A DNA stretch of 64,000 nucleotides, from positions 82,790 to 146,789 of the forward strand of contig JAEMHR010000059.1 of assembly GCA_016490725.1 (NCBI GenBank), given 5' to 3'. Origin of the DNA: Amphichorda felina (taxonomy: Eukaryota > Ascomycota > Sordariomycetes > Hypocreales > Bionectriaceae). This document shows, piece after piece, positions 11,284 through 21,561 of this stretch; within the stretch, counting starts at the first letter, position 1, and each line of letters begins with the position of its first letter. Under the pieces are notes generated by a model. The model did no database searches. It was not told where the DNA came from and saw nothing but the letters and a program-made list of their open reading frames with translations. Both the position numbers and the translations under genes were made by a program.

Positions 11284-12871
11284 ATGAAAAAGATGAGCCA
11301 AGTGATTGTAGCTTGTACCGTCGTGATCCTTTATTCGGCATTCAGGTACGCTCAGCCCGTGTTAGATCCGTGACCCCTAGCAAACTGAAGGTGTCCTAAA
11401 TTCTCTAGGTCGGTGTCCTGTGTGGCGGCATACTTCTTCATCCTGGCTGTCATGAACCCCGATGGCCCCTGGCTCAGGCCCTTAGCTCTCCTCAATGTGG
11501 CGCTATATCTCCCGGATAGGATCATCACTGTCTGTGGTGCTTCCGTTGTAGCCTTCCATTCCAGGAAGAGCCAACAGCATTCTGATCCACGAAGTGACAC
11601 TCAAGATAATAAGGAGTCCAAGGAATTGCTAGGGCATAATCTGCCCATAACACTGGTCATAATCCCCTGCTATCGCGAGTCTCTCTCCGCCATCTTGGAC
11701 ACCATTCACTCGGCAGCGGCTTCAACCTACGACAGCAACCGTGTCCACATTTTTGTATCCTTTGATGGATTCCAGAACAGATCCGTCTTCTTTGAGCTCC
11801 TGAAAATTACTGGCGCCACCTCCCGTCACTCGACCAGGTCTCTCCATGCGCAGGGCGAAATTTCAGGTGTAAGAATAACCCTGAGCGCCTTTGAGCACGG
11901 TGGCAAGACGCATTGCCAGGGGCGGACTATGGAACTCATCCGGGCCGTTCACAGAAACTATGTCGAGGCAGCTTCGGATGTCAGCATCCTCTTCTTAGAC
12001 GCAGATACAAAGATCTGCCAGTCAACTCTTCAACTATTCGGAAGACGACTTGTGGGTTGCTCGTCCCCCATCTCTGACGCACCAGCGCTGATATATGAGT
12101 CCTCCAAAGCATGGCCACCCCTCCACACCAAGCAATGTCGTGGCCCTGACTTCGGTCCAGGGGGTCAGACATCCGTCTTTATCATGGAACTCGGCAACTC
12201 AGGAAGCCGAGTACCTCATCTACAGCATCTTCTTCCAGGCCGTCTTCTCCGGGGTTGGAAATGTGGCCTGCCTCGCAGGCCCCGTCATCTACGTCCGCCT
12301 CGACTCCCTACTCAAAATCTGGGACAACTACATCGAGGACAGTGCCGGGCAACACTCGACGTTGCACGAGCACTGGCTACACACCTTCGGGGAGGACCGG
12401 CACCTCACGCAGTATCTTGCGGCAGAGTTCGGGTCGGGCGCCACGGCCGTCCACACGGGCGTCGTGTCCGAGACGGAGCCCGCGCCGTCCCTCAGGAACC
12501 TACTCGTGCAACGCAGGAGGTGGTTTCTGGGCACCGTGTCGACCGAGGCGGCCTATCTGTCCAGCAAAGCGTTCTGGTCCAGCACGCCTCTCCTGTCAGC
12601 CTGGAGACTGTGCAAACCTGCGGTGGTGCCAGATACACAAATTCTTGCCGTCGTTGCGAATCTAGCTGTGCTGCAGAAGGGAGGGTCTCAAGCGCTCCTC
12701 TCCATGGTCCTCTTCTTCTTACTGGCCGACGTAGGCATCCTGGCCGCTTTCAAGGTGGTTCGTCCTCGTGTAGGGCTCGGAACCTGTCTCCTCGGACGCC
12801 TCGTGGCCCCGTTTGTCACCTCGCTCAGCATATTCTGGGCGCTGCTGAGTCTCGAAGATCGTCACTGGTAG
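11284..12871 (+). CDS. Chitin-synthase-like family 2 glycosyltransferase
   Basis: Processive-type GT2 enzyme. Exons 11284-11345, 11409-12051 and 12110-12871 give 488 residues. Chitin-synthase-style motifs occur in order: VHIFVSFDG (nucleotide-binding Asp), FEHGGKTHCQGRTMELI, LFLDADT (DxD metal site), GNVACLAGPVIYVR, FGEDRHL (catalytic Asp region) and QRRRWFLGT (QxxRW). An N-terminal hydrophobic helix and three C-terminal helices place it in a membrane. It is about half the length of classical chitin synthases and lacks myosin, cytochrome-b5 and DEK domains, so it resembles the short, poorly characterised division of fungal CHS-like proteins. An apparent frame change near 12.05 kb is resolved by a 58-nt intron. 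The start ATG at 11284 is tentative because the frame is open further upstream. Confidence 0.82.
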
Positions 12872-14201
12872 ATTTGTATATAAATGCGTCTCCATGTTAA
12901 TCTGGCACCCCCAAAAGCTGCAATCCCTTGTCCTTGTCAGTCGCCCTGTCTCTCTTATCCAACCGATACGCGGTCACAGTTGAATCTCTAGGAGACATCA
13001 ACCAAAAGAGCTCTGGCGAGACACTAAACAACAGCGGCCCATCACCTGCGTGTTCACGGGATTTACATAGTATAGTAGTGATAACTCCATAAGCATGTAC
13101 TTTGCGCTGCACTCTTCAACCTTACGAAGAAACATGGGCGAGGATGTCCGGTTCGGGAATGTTGAGACGGGAGCTCTGCTCCTGTGGCATGGGGCTTTCC
13201 TGGACACTTATGTATACTCCGAACATACCCCATCAGAAGATGATTTGGCCGCTAATCTGGGTTCATCCACGTGCAGATGCTGAAGTATACCACCGTCATG
13301 GGCCATAGCACCCTTGTTATGTTGGCATGAGAGTGGTGGGCAATGACCTCTACCTAGATACTCGCGTGCCCTTATATGGCCAAATAAGCCCTGCTATTGA
13401 TGAAATGTTGGGTCGGATTTGATGAGACCGTATCCGTATGTGGCCGGTGTGTCTGTCCTGTTGGCTGCACGCGCTCACTCTGTTGGCTATCGAGAACCGA
13501 AGGTGTGCTGGTCTAGCCAGTGGTGAGCCTTCGTCGGTGTCGTCTCAGCCTGCGTGAAAATCGGCCAGGCATCCACGCGTTGAGCTGATGGAATGGTGGT
13601 GTGAGTCCGTGAGGAGGTGAAGTGTGTGCTCAAGCAACCAGGCTCAATTCCACTCTTCTCGCCATCGCAGCTTCATGGGATCATGGGCTGCGCAGTATGT
13701 TGAAAGATGATGCGCCGTTTCAGGACTTCTCGCGACCGGGATTCTTCGTCGTATCCATCGCCTCCTGGCATCTTCCATCGTCCTTTGTAGCAACAGCCAG
13801 TCAACGTTGCCATTCTGTAACCGCTAGTACTTTGTAGGAATACCTTAAATGGAAAAGGCCGAGGAGCGTCGGCTCTAAGGCGCAGCACCGTGAAAAGCGG
13901 CGTGGCGGCACACACGGCAAGGAGCCCAGGCGTGGAGCTGACAGTCACCAATGTTAGGGCGTTCCTGGCTCTAAATATAAGACGGGCGCCCGCGTGTAGG
14001 GCGTCTCTGGGGGGCCCCTACAAGCCTGCTTATCCACCTATCAACAGTGACTCGGTGAGCCCAGAACAGCCTTTTACCAGGCAACAAGCTCAGCCTGTCA
14101 CTCCTGCCCCTCCCTCTCTTCATTAACCCCATTGCGTCTTACTTCTCCTTCCCTTCGTTTCCTAACTTCCCTTCCATCAACTTCTGGAGGGCGACATTAC
14201 C
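12872..14201. other. Intergenic
   Basis: 1.33 kb without a supported gene. The last 100 bp are pyrimidine-rich (CTTCTCCTTCCCTTCG), a common feature just upstream of well-expressed filamentous-fungal genes, and lead into the next start codon. Confidence 0.4.
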
Positions 14202-15383
14202 ATGTTTCGCGAAGCACAACTTCTGAAGCGCGCCGTCGACGCCGGCTACGGCTTTGAAGCCTACGATGGCACCGGCGACGGCAGCAGCCCCAGCCAGGGC
14301 TCGCTGGCCTTTTTCTTCGTCCTCCTCGCTAATTTCATCTTCTTTTTCCCGATCTGGATGATTGTATGTAGCCTACATTAGCCTTGAGGCTTCCCAAACT
14401 ACTAGTACCTATGTGTGAGTGGCCGTGGCTAATCATTCCCGTGACAGACCAACTACACCTTCGGCAGTGTCTTTCCAGTCCTGGCCATGGTTGAGGATGA
14501 GAACCCGCCCGCGTATGAGCCCGTTTCCCTCAACGACCCCGAGACCAACTCTCTTCCCGAGGAGCCCGCCCTCGTCCCGGGCACCAAGAAGCCCGCCAAC
14601 GGCCACGATGCCACCAAGGCTGTCAGCTCTTCATTCCGCGGCCTCAACCGCCTCATTCGGTCCTACGGTGGCTTCAGGGCTTACCTCCGGGGCATCGTGT
14701 GCTTTTTTGTCATGGTTGGCGTCACCAGCTTCATCATGAGCACCCTCAGCAGCACCTTCAACCCTCTCCTCGCTGGCATCGGCACCATTGTCGCCTACAT
14801 GGCCACCCTCCAGCTTAACACCGCCTGGATCCACATCATCATCACGCCCGGTTCCAGCCGGACTTTCTGGCGCCGCCTGCCTCCCCTCAAGCTCGCATTC
14901 ACTGCCACCTGGAAGCCCCTTGTCCTCTACTGGCTTGCCTCTGAGGGCTCCCTCTTGATCGTCCAAATCGCCAGCTGGGCCCTCAATATCAACATCTTCT
15001 CTATTCCCCAGGGCGAGCAGCTTGCCATCGACGGCATGAAGTGGAAGTTCCCCGTCCTCTTCCTCATCTCCCTTGCCACTCTCTTCCTCACCGTTCCCGC
15101 TCACGTGGTCCTGGTCCGCATCCAGGCCTCTCTCCTGCCCGCCGGCGAGGACACCATCATCCCCTTCGACCGCTCGTTCGCGGGTAGGGTCGAGCCTGCC
15201 GTCGTCAGTGGTAAGGGTTATGCCACTATCTCCGACGCTTGGTCCACCTTCAGCGGTGCTGCCTGGCGCCGCCTTGTTAAGCTCTACGTCAAGGTCATTC
15301 TTGTCAACGCTGGTATCACATTCGCCATCACTGGGCTTGTTTTTGCCCAGGTTGCTATTGTCAACGCAACCTCCGGTAAATAG
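14202..15383 (+). CDS. Conserved fungal multi-pass membrane protein
   Basis: Exons 14202-14363 and 14448-15383 give 365 residues. Residues 40-54 (LAFFFVLLANFIFFFPIWMI) form a first membrane helix that the intron splits from the rest. A Pro/Glu-rich cytosolic-looking segment follows, then about five more hydrophobic helices (GIVCFFVMVGVTSFIMSTLS, LLAGIGTIVAYMATLQLNTA, VILVNAGITFAITGLVFAQV). Relatives in other Sordariomycetes are often labelled ubiquitin carrier or conjugating protein, but I see no UBC fold or catalytic Cys motif, so that label looks misapplied. The pyrimidine-rich leader and strong preference for C-ending codons suggest high expression. Function unknown. Confidence 0.8.
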
Positions 15384-16302
15384 GGTCCCTTTACTCTAGG
15401 CGCTTGTTACTTCAAGCACGTTACCGAATCCCAGCATTTTGCTAGCATAGGCCTTTGCCAGAGATTGACCACAATCGACGTGTCTAGATGGATTCATCAT
15501 CCGATGAGGAATGGATTTTCGGGAACCAGTATTGAGAAGCGGGGTGTGTTTGGCAGGGCGGTGAATTACTATCATTCAAGCAACAGAAGAGCGATGGGGA
15601 GTCTCCTTAGTAGGCGATGAATTACTGTTAACTGTCCCCATTGAACCTGACCTAGAATGACGCCCAGTGACACTGTTCAAGCAACACAACGTCTCAAAGC
15701 AGTACATAGAATCGAAGAGATATCGCCTGTATATTTACATAGGAAAATTGTAGTATTTTAGGGTATCGCTCTATGTGCGGGAAGTCTCATACCCGCAACT
15801 CCCATCAATGTGACCCCAAGGCGAAGAGCCGTAGATAGTGGTGTGCCGATGTGGACATGTAAGCATCCGGAGCTGCGACTCCTTGACTCAAGTTTCACAA
15901 AATTTAGCATACACAGCCCAGAATCCTCAGGAAGCGCCACGGCCAACCATAGCCACGCGGCAGAGCGAGGGGCGCTTGTCAGATACAGATTGAAGAGGCC
16001 GCAAGCGGCGGGTGTTGGGTGTTGGCTGAGGACCTGGATAAGGTACTCTTGTCGCCAGTTGGCTGCACCGTTCAATTTGGAAGGATCGCGACAGGCAGAA
16101 TTGCGACTCTACGAAGGGTCGAGACCCCAACAAGGGACCTTAAAGGGGACCAAAGACCCTATAGATAGACGATAGATAAAAAGAAGCCCGTTTCTCCTTT
16201 GCATGCCGCTCATGGTCCAACTCTGCTCGCTCCCTCATCCCACGTCGGGGGACCTCGCTGCATCGTGGTCGCCTGCCACCACTTCACCGCTGTGGCTGTA
16301 CA
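15384..16302. other. Intergenic
   Basis: About 0.9 kb with no gene identified. A 16-bp sequence at 16123-16138 recurs at 16442-16457 inside the intron of the next gene. An in-frame ATG at 16203 could extend that gene upstream. Confidence 0.4.
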
Positions 16303-16964
16303 ATGTCCAACACGGACGGGCAAAAACGAGAGGCGAAATCTTTACAATATCTAGGCTGCGGTGAGGGGGATTCCGGATGCTCGTGTCGAGGCGAGACGGT
16401 GGCGGACATTGACGAGGCGACGGTGTTGTGCCAGGGTATGTGACCCCAACAAGGGACGCGAGGCAGGAGGATCTGGGAAGAGGCAGCCAGCTGACGAGCA
16501 CGAAATGACAAGACCTGACTCCCGTACCGACGATAACACCTCCCTCGAGTCCCCTCGAGATTCCCCTGGTCAACAACGCAGACAGAATCTCGGCGACGAC
16601 CAAGATTGGCATGGCCGTGGGGTTCTCCGTCGCAGGCCTACTCATCATCCTGCTGCTGTACCTCTACCTGCGCGAGCGGCGCCTGCGCAAAAGGCTCGAG
16701 TGGCACAGACTCAAGAAGCCGAGCCATGTCGCCAGGTTCCCGTCTAAGATGGCACACAAGACAGCACCGGCGGTATCGAGGTCGCTGAAACCAGTAACCA
16801 AGGGGGGAGGAGGAGGAGGGGCTAAGAAGATGGAGACCATCAAGCTTTATAATGCTCGTTTGCCGCCGACGATTGGGTTGCAGGGTGCGGGCTGGAGACC
16901 GACAGTTCGCCAGGGGATTCCCCGTCGGCCTAGTCGTCCAACAGTCGCAGAGCTCGAGCCATAG
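16303..16964 (+). CDS. Small putative single-pass membrane protein
   Basis: Exons 16303-16435 and 16513-16964 join in phase to 194 residues through a 77-nt intron with a GTATGT donor and a CTGAC branch point. A Thr/Pro-rich stretch (LTPVPTITPPSSPLEIPL) is followed by one clear membrane helix (MAVGFSVAGLLIILLLYLYL), a strongly basic stop-transfer segment (RERRLRKRLEWHRLKK), a Gly run and an Arg/Pro-rich tail. There is no signal peptide, so it could be a signal-anchor protein with an external N-terminus. I do not recognise a family. The first exon is the weak part: an in-frame ATG at 16203, or a start inside exon 2 at 16611, are alternatives. Confidence 0.45.
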
Positions 16965-17792
16965 AGTTCCGGGTGAGTGGGAAGGCTTGTAGGTTGCTAG
17001 AATTATAAACTAAAACTCAAATAGCGTTGAAATCGTATTGAAATGTTACAGCAAAGACCGAGCCATGTATCTAGACCTGCACCGGTGGACTTAAGGCAAC
17101 CTTGGAAGCTTGAGAATTTGGAATTCATCAACCTCTACAATTACTCCCGATTTTCCAACTCTGACTACCTATACATCTATCCCCAGACTTCCAGATTAAA
17201 TCCGGGGAAGAATCGCTCATCCCAGCCCCGATTAGCCAGGTCGCACTTTGCCAATCTATCCTGAACTCATTCTAGCCTGGAGGAGCAACACTAACATATG
17301 CTCCAAGTCCGAGAATATAAAAGAGCAATCCTATTGCCCTATAATCTGCGGGTGATATCCTACTATAGAGGCCTAACTTGCTACTAATATTTTAAACTCC
17401 TGACGTGCTGGATGGAATATCAGGGATCACTTTTATATAGGGAAAATGCGTATGTTGATTGAGGCACTTAGCTACCCAACTACTACCTAGATATATCAAA
17501 GTGCAATATCACACTTGGAAGGAACTGAAACTCACAGTATTAGGAACTGCATGTAGATTTCGGTGGTGGTTTCGAAAGAATAAGAAAGAATAAGGGGCTG
17601 GTACAGGGTAGCCCAGGGCCATCCAGAATACGGATTATTGGTGACGTTCCCCAGTGACGCCACCACCTTTTCCGCCGCCACAGATTTCCGAGCCCCAGAT
17701 TCCTGCACGTTCCGAAGCTTCAGCCAAAATTCTCACCTGCCATTGAGGGCCCATCAACGTCGCCTGCGCCGAACCGATAGCTCTGCGCGACA
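16965..17792. other. Intergenic, upstream of DHODH
   Basis: 0.83 kb, AT-rich in its middle (17.3-17.6 kb), with a TATA-like GAATATAAAAG near 17312. No gene recognised. Confidence 0.4.
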
Positions 17793-19214
17793 ATGTCGGC
17801 CTCGCTGCTTCGATCGCGCCTCGCCACGTCGGGCGTTGGCCTGCGTGCCCCGATCCCTCGCGCCCGCCTCGTCGCCCAGCGACGCCATGCATCCTCGTCG
17901 TCGTCCAGCAGCGGTGACAGCAGCTCCTCCTCCTCCAGTGGAGGCGTCCGCATGGCGCTCTACGGCGGAGCCGTGGCGGCCTCGCTCTACGTCACCTACC
18001 TCTACGCAACAGACACGCGCGCCTCGTTCCACCGCTGGCTGGTGCCCCGGATGATGCGCGTCCTCTTCCCCGACGCCGAGGACGCCCACCACGCCGGCAC
18101 CCTGGCCCTCAAGACCCTCCACGCCCTGCACATCCACCCGCGCGAGCGTGACGCCGCCCTGGCCGGCGCCCCCGAGCTGCGCACCTCCGTCTTCGGCGCC
18201 GAGCTGGCCAACCCCATCGGCATCTCGGCCGGGCTCGACAAGGACGCCGAGATCCCCGACGCGCTCTTCGCCCTCGGCGCGGGGCTCGTCGAGGTCGGCG
18301 GCTGCACCCCGCTGCCCCAGCCGGGCAACCCGCGCCCGCGCGTCTTCCGCGTGCCCTCGCTGGACGGCATGGTCAACCGCTACGGGCTCAACTCGCGCGG
18401 CGCCGACGCCATGGCCATCCACCTGCGCGACCGGCTGCGGCGCTTCGCCCGGGACCTGGGCGTCAGCGAGGCCGACGTGCTGGACGGCCGGGCGGGCGTG
18501 CCGCCGGGCAGCCTGGCCCCCGGGAGGATGCTGGCGGTGCAGATCGCCAAGAACAAGGACACGGACGGCTCGGACGAGAAGGCCGTGGCCGACGACCACG
18601 TCTACTGCGTCAAGCGGCTGGCGCCCTACGCCGACGTCCTGGTGGTCAACGTGAGCAGCCCCAACACGCCGGGGCTGCGCGACCTGCAGGCCACGGGCCC
18701 CCTGACCCGGCTGCTGAGCGCCGTGGTGGACGAGGCGGGGCGGACGGAGCGCAGGCAGCGGCCCAAGGTCATGGTCAAGGTGTCGCCGGACGAGGACGAC
18801 GACCAGCAGGTGGAGGGCATCGTGACGGCCGTGACGCGCAGCGGCGTGGACGGCATCATCGTGGGCAACACGACGAAGCGCCGGACGGGGCTGGCGCCCG
18901 AGGGCGTGCGGCTGAGCGCCAAGGACCAGAGGGCGCTGGGCGAGGAGGGCGGGTACTCGGGCCCGGGCATGTTCGACCGGACGCTGACGCTGGTGGGCAA
19001 GTACCGCAGGGCGCTGGACTCGGAGGCGCTGCAGTCCGGGGGGCACAAGGTCCTGTTCGCGACGGGGGGCATCACCAACGGCGAGCAGGCGCTCAAGGTG
19101 CTGAACGCGGGAGCGAGCGTGGCTATGGTGTACACGGCGACGGTGTACGGGGGCGCGGGCACGGTGACGAGGATCAAGAGTGAGATGCGGGATGCCATCA
19201 AGGCGGAGTCATGA
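17793..19214 (+). CDS. Dihydroorotate dehydrogenase (class 2, mitochondrial)
   Basis: FMN enzyme oxidising dihydroorotate to orotate with ubiquinone in the mitochondrial inner membrane: step four of pyrimidine synthesis. Intronless, 473 residues. The N-terminus is a typical targeting sequence (MSASLLRSRLATSGVGLR, Arg-rich, no acids) with a poly-Ser run, then a membrane helix at about 54-72 (MALYGGAVAASLYVTYLYA), as in class 2 enzymes. Catalytic-core motifs are NPIGISAGLDKDAEIPDAL, GGCTPLPQPGNPRPRVFR, NRYGLNS, the NVSSPNTPGLRDLQ active-site loop (Asn286, Ser288/289), VKVSPDE, VGNTT and FATGGITNGEQALKVLNAGA. The quinone-linked class makes it a homologue of human DHODH, not of the cytosolic yeast URA1 enzyme. 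GC content is very high, which produces a long antisense open frame with no protein support. Confidence 0.96.
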   Translation: MSASLLRSRLATSGVGLRAPIPRARLVAQRRHASSSSSSSGDSSSSSSSGGVRMALYGGAVAASLYVTYLYATDTRASFHRWLVPRMMRVLFPDAEDAHHAGTLALKTLHALHIHPRERDAALAGAPELRTSVFGAELANPIGISAGLDKDAEIPDALFALGAGLVEVGGCTPLPQPGNPRPRVFRVPSLDGMVNRYGLNSRGADAMAIHLRDRLRRFARDLGVSEADVLDGRAGVPPGSLAPGRMLAVQIAKNKDTDGSDEKAVADDHVYCVKRLAPYADVLVVNVSSPNTPGLRDLQATGPLTRLLSAVVDEAGRTERRQRPKVMVKVSPDEDDDQQVEGIVTAVTRSGVDGIIVGNTTKRRTGLAPEGVRLSAKDQRALGEEGGYSGPGMFDRTLTLVGKYRRALDSEALQSGGHKVLFATGGITNGEQALKVLNAGASVAMVYTATVYGGAGTVTRIKSEMRDAIKAES

Positions 19215-20241
19215 GGGGGCTGCGTCTTGGGTGGTATGTGACTTGTCCCGCTCTCCATCGGGTAAGAAGGCCCTGGCCTGGCATGGATAGACGTCTCGAA
19301 AGGGCAGGACAACCCGGTTCTGGGGACTCCATCCCGAGACACGGGATCTGGTATCAGGAAACGACACGTTTGGGGAGATGCTTCTGAATCTGGTTCGCCA
19401 TGTCAAACGGCCGAGGAGCCTCACGACTGGTTGTACGAGTACTATCGGCGTCACAAATAGGGGTACTGGGAGGCTTGGCATTGCTTGTTTGTGGGACCAA
19501 TGGGTCCTTGGAGTCGAGTGTGACGTGGGCAAGAATAAAAGATATAGCGGGCCGCAAGGCGATGATTGCTTCGCCAGGTCGTGTTGTCCAACTGCCGATG
19601 TACGTAGGACCAGAGCCCCCAATGGACAGCGGGGCCGCGTCATGGGGACAAGCAAACAGCCAGCGCCATGGGTTCATGACGACGCCCGAGATGTAGATAA
19701 TCGGACTTATTAGATGTCTTGTTGCGCGTCTATGCGGGGATCAGCACAGGGGCCACTGTTCTATTTCGATGGCACGCATAATTCGAGCAGCCTACGAATA
19801 TGGCTCTTCAACTCCCACGCTGCGCCACCTGTGGACCACGAGACCAAGCCATGATTGCCATGCTTCACAGATGGTCTGCCGTGCCGTGTGCGTTACGTAT
19901 GTACTGTTGATACTGGCTAGCTGCTTGGCATCGGCCAACTGAAGGTCGGAACCGCAGATCGACATGGCCTGTGTGTCTGTCTCACAGTGTCTCTCATCTG
20001 AGAGGCTGAGTCCCCAAGTCGTCTACGGATCCTGTTGATTGATCAAGCATGACGGCGTCCACGTAATGCCGGTGACGATCAGTCTATCCTGGGGCGGTGG
20101 ACAGTCTTCATCTCGGCAGTATAAATACGGGATGGATGGTGCCGCCATCACCAATCTTTAACTGTCACTAGGCAATCGTCCTCTGCACTATCAACAGCTA
20201 CCACCGGGCACCTAATCCTATTCACCGACACCCACCCCAAC
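19215..20241. other. Intergenic, upstream of the GPI-protein gene
   Basis: 1 kb without a supported gene. It ends in a promoter-like stretch with a TATA box (20120-20127) and a C/A-rich leader. Confidence 0.4.
20120..20127 (+). promoter_or_regulatory. Putative TATA box (TATAAATA)
   Basis: TATAAATA lies about 115 bp upstream of the ATG at 20242. A CACC-rich pyrimidine/A leader follows. A strict TATA box suggests an inducible gene. Assigned by position and consensus only. Confidence 0.5.
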
Positions 20242-21020
20242 ATGTATGTGAAGAGCACCCTCCTGGCCGTGGCGCCTCTGGTCATCATGGCCCGCGCTGG
20301 TGGCATCGACTTTGACCTGGACGACACGCCCCAGAAGTGTCGCGGCGTCTGCCGCCCCATTGCCAACCTCGCACGCCTCTGCAGCGTCGACCTGCTAGGA
20401 AACGACGACAACGACCGCCTGGAGGACCAGCTCGAGGCCCAGTGCTTCTGCACCAACAGGAGCTTCGACGTGGACAATTTTGCTGCGGTGTGCCGGGACT
20501 GCATCCGCCAGAACATCAACAGCGGCGGTGGCAACCATGACAATGACGACCACGATGGCCACGACGATGACGATGATGGCGATGACCATGATCATGACCG
20601 CCGTTGGCACCGTCGCGACAACGACTACCACGATGCCTTGGAGGGTATGTCTTCACCATGGACTGACCATGTGGAGCACCAGACACAGAACAGACGTCGC
20701 TGACAGCCCACGCAGACATCAACGCCATCTTCCGCACCTGCGCCTTCTCGGGCACGTCGTCCTTCGCCGCATCTGCCACCGCAGCCACCCAGTCCGTCTC
20801 TGTCTCGGCGGAGCGTCCCACCGACGCCTCGCAGCTCAGCACGACGATTTCCGCCGAGCCCCAGACCACGGGCGGCGGCAGCTCGTCTCCGACGGACTCG
20901 CCCAACACTGACACGGGCAAGGACAACGGTGACGACGGCGACAGCGCTGCAGGCGTCCTTGTGCCGTCGCTGTGGATGGCGGGGGCGGCGGTGATCGGTG
21001 GAGCGGCCCTGGTTGTCTAG
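20242..21020 (+). CDS. Secreted Cys-rich, His/Asp-rich GPI-anchored protein
   Basis: Exons 20242-20644 and 20716-21020 give 235 residues. Residues 1-19 (MYVKSTLLAVAPLVIMARA) are a signal peptide. A Cys-rich domain follows with Cys at 33, 37, 47, 68, 70, 84 and 87 and an eighth at 143, in the style of fungal eight-Cys surface proteins although the spacing is not that of CFEM. Residues 98-131 are almost only His, Asp, Asn and Gly (NHDNDDHDGHDDD, DHDHDRRWHRRD). A Ser/Thr-rich stalk leads to a hydrophobic C-terminus (VPSLWMAGAAVIGGAALVV) behind small residues (GDSAAG), fitting a GPI signal. Likely cell-wall or plasma-membrane bound. Metal binding by the His/Asp tract is inference; the specific family is not recognised. 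Confidence 0.8.
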
Positions 21021-21561
21021 ACCTGTCAATGGCTAAGCATGGGCACGCCATGGGCACGCAGTGGTGCCTTTAACGATGTACCTAGAATGAGAGATTAATC
21101 ACGAGCAACGGTCCAAGTCCTTGATAAATATTATTGCTTTCTAACATCCAACTTGTCCCTAACCCCCTTGACTGCCGCTGGCCACTTGCCGATGCGGGGT
21201 CAAAGTGGCTCAGCGCAGCCTCCCACTTCCACACCAGAACATATCTTATCCGGGGATACCGGGGGGACGGTTCTGAGAAACCCCCCGACTACACACACCA
21301 ACTGCGCACCGCTATGGCTCCATGAGGCCCAGACCCAGACACCCGAAGACCATCTCCGGGGCTAGCGGGGGAGCTCGAGGCCGGGAGGCGTTAGTTGCGG
21401 ATAAATAAGTGGAGTTGGAGCCTTGGTAAAGTAGCAATTTGGGGGGGGGGGTATAGACCCCCTTGGGTCCCCCCCCATCGTTCTGTCAAGACGAGTCAGT
21501 CTCGCCAGCTCATCGGTTCTGATTTTCACGAATCACGATTTCACGAACATCCATATTCACT
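21021..21561. other. Intergenic, upstream of aldehyde dehydrogenase
   Basis: 541 bp. The notable content is an 11-G run at 21441-21451 followed by C runs at 21458-21462 and 21469-21476, able to form a hairpin or G-quadruplex about 100 bp before the start codon. Confidence 0.5.

Noticed and set aside
12052..12109. Apparent frameshift in the GT2 gene
   Set aside because: The change of frame is exactly explained by a 58-nt intron with phase-0 ends (GTGGGT to CCAAAG), which also removes an in-frame stop.
17754..19046. 430-codon open frame antisense to dihydroorotate dehydrogenase
   Set aside because: Shadow of the very GC-rich sense gene; composition is Arg/Gly/Ala/His-rich and unlike a protein family.
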